This document shows, piece by piece, positions 60,025 to 64,000 of a stretch of DNA of 64,000 bases. A model generated the notes under the pieces. The model searched no databases. It saw only the letters and a list, made by a program, of their open reading frames with translations, and was not told where the DNA came from. Origin of the DNA: Pogonophryne albipinna (lineage: Eukaryota > Chordata > Actinopteri > Perciformes > Artedidraconidae); assembly GCA_028583405.1 (NCBI GenBank), contig JAPTMU010000120.1, positions 355,704-419,703 of the forward strand, given 5' to 3'. The translations under genes and the position numbers were made by a program. How positions within the stretch are numbered: the stretch's first letter is position 1; the number at the start of each line of letters is the position of its first letter.

Positions 60025-60493
60025 TGTTGTGGCTCGACAGTTATGTTAGGTTAAGTTATGTTTTTTACTTTAGTCTTGTGTTGTGATCTTGTCACTTCCT
60101 GTTTTTATTTTGAAAGTAATCCTTCCCTCTCATTCCAGATCCCACATTTCCTGCCTTTGTGTGTTTCCCGCCCTTGAGATTGCTTGGCCCTGCCCTGTTT
60201 TCACCTGTGCCCATCCCCCTCACCTATAAATAGCCCTTGTGTTTCTTTGTTCCCTTGTCAGTTCGTTATGTTTCATGTCGTGAGCACCTGGGCCTTTTTG
60301 ACTCCTGAAACTTTACTTTGAGAAATATACCTTTTCTCAAGTGAGTTTTGTTTTGAAGTACGACTTAGTTTTTGTTATTTAACTCCTTTTATTTTTGGAA
60401 AGTAAGACTTAGTTTTTGTTATTAAACAACATTCTATTTGTGGACAACTGTCTCCGAGTCCTGCTTTTGGGTCCTCTGTCTCAGTTCATAACA
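60025..60493 (+). mobile_element. Solo LTR of an LTR retrotransposon, 469 bp, 5-bp target duplication
   Basis: Starts TGTTGTGGCTCGACAG and ends CTCAGTTCATAACA (TG...CA). Flanked by CTTCT at 60020-60024 and 60494-60498. Has a TATA-like CACCTATAAATAGCCC at about 60220 and an ATTAAA word near 60421. No internal gag/pol region, so it is a solo LTR left by recombination. The uninterrupted third tandem copy shows the empty site (CGCTCTTCTTCCTC). Confidence 0.88.
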
Positions 60494-60589
60494 CTTCTTC
60501 CTCTCTTTGCGTCAGATTTCATTATTTAATTTACGATATACTGTACTGTATGTTTATTAGTTATTTTATTATATGCTGCTGGAACCAAA

Positions 60590-60860
60590 TCATTTCCCAA
60601 TTAAGGATCAGTAACGTATCTGATCTGTTGAACGACATTTAATTACAATTATGTTTTAAGTTAGTCTGATTCATATTAGTCTGATTAATATTTAATTAAT
60701 GCAGAAATGACCTTGCTATAAACAGATTAGCGCTTCGAGATTTGTCTTGGCAGATGAGAAACGCTATATAAATTAAAATGTATTATTTATTATTATTATT
60801 ATTAGAAGGCACCATCATGTCGTTGCTCATGTGTTGGTGTTTATAAGTGTCAGAGCGTCA
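60590..60860 (+). repeat. Three-copy tandem repeat, copy 2
   Basis: Same landmarks as copy 1, with an internal AGTCTGATTCATATT duplication and an (ATT)n-containing insert at about 60725-60803. Confidence 0.8.
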
Positions 60861-60954
60861 GATGTATCTCATTTTCACACTGTTGCTATGTCATTTACGA
60901 TATATGTTTATTAGTTATTTTATTATATGAACTTGTTTCCATGCTGCCGGAACA

Positions 60955-61160
60955 AAATCCTTTCCCAATTTAGGATCAGTAACGTATCTGATCTGTTGAA
61001 CGACATTTAATTACAATTATGTTTTAAATGAGTCTGATTCATATTTAATAAATGCAGAAAGGACCTCAGATGGCACCATCATGCTGTTGCTCATGTTTTG
61101 ATTTACTAAGTGTGATCTCTTCCTCGCTTCCCTTTAAAACATTTTTCCTCCCGCTCTTCT
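60955..61160 (+). repeat. Three-copy tandem repeat, copy 3
   Basis: TTCCCAATTTAGGATCAGTA through CTCTTCCTCGCTTCCCTTTA and CTCCCGCTCTTCTTCC; closest to copy 1 at its 3' part. Confidence 0.85.
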
Positions 61161-61337
61161 TCCTCTCGTTGGGTTAGATTGAACTCGTCTTCCTCGTTTC
61201 TCTCCTTCCCATCATCCCCTTCCCCCTCTTCATCCAACCTTCGCCTACACATGACAACGATGTCTCCGTGGCATCCCCCCCTGCTCCCACTTGACATGTC
61301 ATTTGTTACAATGCATCACACATGTCAGCCCACACAC

Positions 61338-61472
<135 letters not shown>

Positions 61473-61670
61473 GACAGCTGTCAGTCAGGATGTCATGGCA
61501 ACGGCCTAGCAGCTCGATGTGGTGAGAAATATGTCCGGCGTGAGGACACACCAGCGCTGTCTTCACATTGTTTTCACAAGCCTCTGACATACATGGTTCT
61601 GGATCTCTGCAGAGTTTTTTATATTGAAGACTTTCAGCAGTTGAACTTTTAACAATAAAAAAACGATAAT

Positions 61671-62492
61671 TGATATCAGTATGTAGTGTCTCTACTTTAA
61701 AGAGTCCTCTCCTGCTGATGTTCAGGTGTATATCAGTATGTAGTGTCTCTACTTTAAAGAGTCCTCTCCTGCTGATGTTCAGGTGTATATCAGTATGTAG
61801 TGTCTCTACTTTAAAGAGTCCTTTCCTGCTGATGTTCAGGTGTATATCAGTATGTAGTGTCTCTACTTTAAAGAGTCCTCTCCTGCTGATGTTCAGGTGT
61901 ATATCAGTATGTAGTGTCTCTACTTTAAAGAGTCCTCTCCTGCTGATGTTCAGGTGTATATCAGTATGTAGTGTCTCTACTTTAAAGAGTCCTCTCCTGC
62001 TGATGTTCAGGTGTATATCAGTATGTAGTGTCTCTACTTTAAAGAGTCCTCTCCTGCTGATGTTCAGGTGTATATCAGTATGTAGTGTCTCTACTTTAAA
62101 GAGTCCTCTCCTGCTGATGTTCAGGTGTATATCAGTATGTAGTGTCTCTACTTTAAAGAGTCCTCTCCTGCTGATGTTCAGGTGTATATCAGTATGTAGT
62201 GTCTCTACTTTAAAGAGTCCTCTCCTGCTGATGTTCAGGTGTATATCAGTATGTAGTGTCTCTACTTTAAAGAGTCCTCTCCTGCTGATGTTCAGGTGTA
62301 TATCAGTATGTAGTGTCTCTACTTTAAAGAGTCCTCTCCTGCTGATGTTCAGGTGTATATCAGTATGTAGTATCTCTACTTTAAAGAGTCCTCTCCTGCT
62401 GATGTTCAGGTGTATATCAGTATGTAGTGTCTCTACTTTAAAGAGTCCTCTCCTGCTGATGTTCAGGTGTATATCAGTATGTAGTGTCTCTA
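61671..62492 (-). repeat. 57-bp satellite array, about 14 very uniform units
   Basis: Reverse orientation; only two or three single-base changes are visible (CCTTTCCTG at about 61822, TAGTATCTC at about 62369), so it is the youngest-looking of the arrays. Abuts the family X body at 62493. Confidence 0.96.
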
Positions 62493-62900
62493 CATGTCTC
62501 CATGCTTTAATGTTCAAAAAGCTCTTTTTTTTTCTCATACTGCCTGTGCTGCAGCACCTCTTTTCACCCTCTGTCTGAAACCAGAGCCCAGTCTGCTCTG
62601 ATTGGTTAGCTGGTCGGCTCTGTTGTGATTGGACAAGGGTCACAAAAAAATCACGTACAATGTGTTGTTGCGCCAGCCAATAGGAGCGTGAGTGTTACAT
62701 AGTGATGTCAACTATTTTATTATTATTATTTTATAACACAGGAGTCCAATGGAGGGAGAGAAACTCCCTCTGGAGGGAACACAGGGATTTGAGCTTTTGC
62801 AGACCGTTAACATGCACTAAAACCATATACAGTCTATGTCTATGACTAAAACCTATAGAACACACTACAGGAGAGGGAAAACCCCAAAAAGCAATAGAGG
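62493..62900 (-). mobile_element. Family X body next to the third 57-bp array
   Basis: ACATGTCTCCATGCTTTAAT, CTGCCTGTGCTGCAGCACCT, CTGATTGGTTAGCTGGTCGG, GCAGACCGTTAACATGCACT and CACACTACAGGAGAGGGAAA in the same order as 46542-46915, with a TTATT-rich insert near 62715. Confidence 0.85.
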
Positions 62901-62999
62901 TGCTGCAGCTTTTTGAACATTAAAGCATGGAGACATGTCCCAGGAGAGTCACTAAATACTGATATGAAACTGACGATGAGAATAATATGTCCCCTTTAA
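62901..62999 (+). mobile_element. Family X end with an unexpanded satellite monomer
   Basis: GAGGTGCTGCAGCTTTTTGA, ATTAAAGCATGGAGACATGT and CCCAGGAGAGTCACTAAATA are followed by CTGATATGAAACTGACGATG and ATATGTCCCCTTTAAG. It aligns with the junction of flank and 57-bp unit at 1020-1100, but only one diverged unit is present before the CTTTAA end. Confidence 0.75.
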
Positions 63000-64000
63000 G
63001 ACTGACCGTTATTTGACTTTTTCGAGTAAAAAAACGGAAGAGCACTCGCCCCTGAAGAGAGAAAGCACAGGACATCAAAAAATACTGAATATGATGCTGG
63101 AGGTTAGCGGTGTAAATGATTCCCAAATAGCAGAATATCAGTGGTGCAGATAAGATAAGATCCTTTACTTATATTGCACTGACATTTACTGACTGACTAC
63201 TTAATAACTTAACTTCTCTATCTGTGTCTTTATACCTGGCAAAGATCCAGGGCCAATGCATTTTACTTGACATGCATTTACGTGTGAATTAACATGAATT
63301 TATCCTGAGCAAAAAAACTAATCCAGATACAGACTGCTGTTTGAAACCAGGTGTAACTGCTGTCATGTCCCCTCTCCTTTGTATGACATGATTAGAGGCT
63401 GATGGTACTGTGTCTGCAGTGAAACGCTGATCTCTCTTCCTCTCTTTTCCTTCTCCCTTCTCGTCTCGGGTGATCATCCAATAATAGCCCAAATTATGCA
63501 CAGCTGGTTTTAATCAACACTGTCTAATTAGCACCTCAAAGCCACCTGGGTGATTGCCAAAAAAGAAATGGAAAAAAAGCATGAGGGAAAACATGGCCGC
63601 CTGTTTCTCCATCGCAGCCGGGACTGAAGTGGCTTGTTAGGAAGTGTTTCTCCCACATCATCATCCCAACACTTCAGATTTAGAAAAGCCCCACAGCCGC
63701 GAGGGATGACCTCGGAAAATACACTTTTTATGAGTATGCAGTATGGGGGCACAATTCTTAGTTTGTTTTACAATTTCACATTAAAAGCACTTCTTAAAGA
63801 TTGACAAAAACTACGTTCACATCAAAACTAATCCATTTCTATTCGAGAGAATCATTTTTTTAAAGTTATCCAAAACGTGTAGTATCATAAAAATGAGGCA
63901 GACAATCACAATTACAGCTGATCAGATTAACATTACATAATTCTCTATTCAAACAATTTGGGACAATGTTTGAAATGTGTATGCAGATATATATATATTA
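63000..64000. other. Intron sequence to window end
   Basis: No exon, including no SH3-region shank2 exon, was recognised. A short GATAAGATAAGATCCTTTAC repeat-like piece lies at about 63149. Confidence 0.4.

Overview
The window looks like teleost fish nuclear DNA, most of it introns of one large gene. The evidence is spliced exons with GT/AG borders, very long (GT)n/(CA)n tracts, a non-LTR retrotransposon with the L2-type 3' tail common in fish, tRNA-derived SINE heads, hAT and piggyBac-type non-autonomous elements, and several kilobase-scale minisatellites. No rRNA, tRNA gene, CRISPR array or prokaryote-like operon was seen. The order of teleost cannot be settled from sequence alone.

The gene is shank2 (postsynaptic scaffold SHANK2/ProSAP1) on the + strand. 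Three coding exons fit together exactly. Exon 19155-19221 encodes the end of the ankyrin-repeat domain. Exon 38834-38867 is a short first exon, MKSIINALKKE plus one base, and matches the alternative start of the ankyrin-less SHANK2 isoform. Exon 51745-52174 is the common downstream exon, VPFREAPSYSKRRR..., with a Gln tract. Both upstream exons end in phase 1 with a G, and the common exon starts with TG, so either one rebuilds the same Val codon. The window therefore holds the point where long (ankyrin-containing) and short transcripts converge. Earlier ankyrin exons and the later SH3, PDZ and SAM exons were not found.

Layout: 1-1048, hAT-like relic and a dispersed element (here called family X). 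1049-6303, a 57-bp satellite of about 92 units with higher-order structure. 7614-8570, a composite repeat whose inverted partner is at 32640-34190. 8640-11737, a 41-bp minisatellite. 11.7-21.7 kb, mostly unique intron with GT tracts, one hAT-type MITE and the ankyrin exon. 21.7-27.2 kb, a near-perfect 2,665-bp tandem duplication bounded by GT tracts. 27.6-28.9 kb, a TIR element. 31.3-35.0 kb, family X copies, a nested MITE and a 37-bp minisatellite. 37.8-41.2 kb, a degenerate TTTTGCATC-rich array on both sides of the alternative promoter/first exon, then a piggyBac-type MITE. 42.2-46.9 kb, a SINE, LINE relics, and a 57-bp array split by an L2 insertion. 51.3-52.2 kb, a triplicated splice-acceptor region and the common exon. 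53.2-54.6 kb, a 1.4-kb ATCC/ATCT array. 55-64 kb, more hAT MITEs, a three-copy tandem repeat broken by a solo LTR, and a further 57-bp array with its family X flank.

The least ordinary signal is family X. The same dispersed element occurs several times, and at its satellite-bearing end a 57-bp segment has expanded to very different copy numbers: one unexpanded degenerate unit near 62929-62999, about 13 units (526 bp of array plus a displaced 3.6 units) at 43914-46541, about 14 at 61671-62492, and about 92 at 1049-6303. A related composite element carries a different, 37-bp, terminal minisatellite. This looks like a transposon family acting as a seed for satellite DNA inside shank2 introns.
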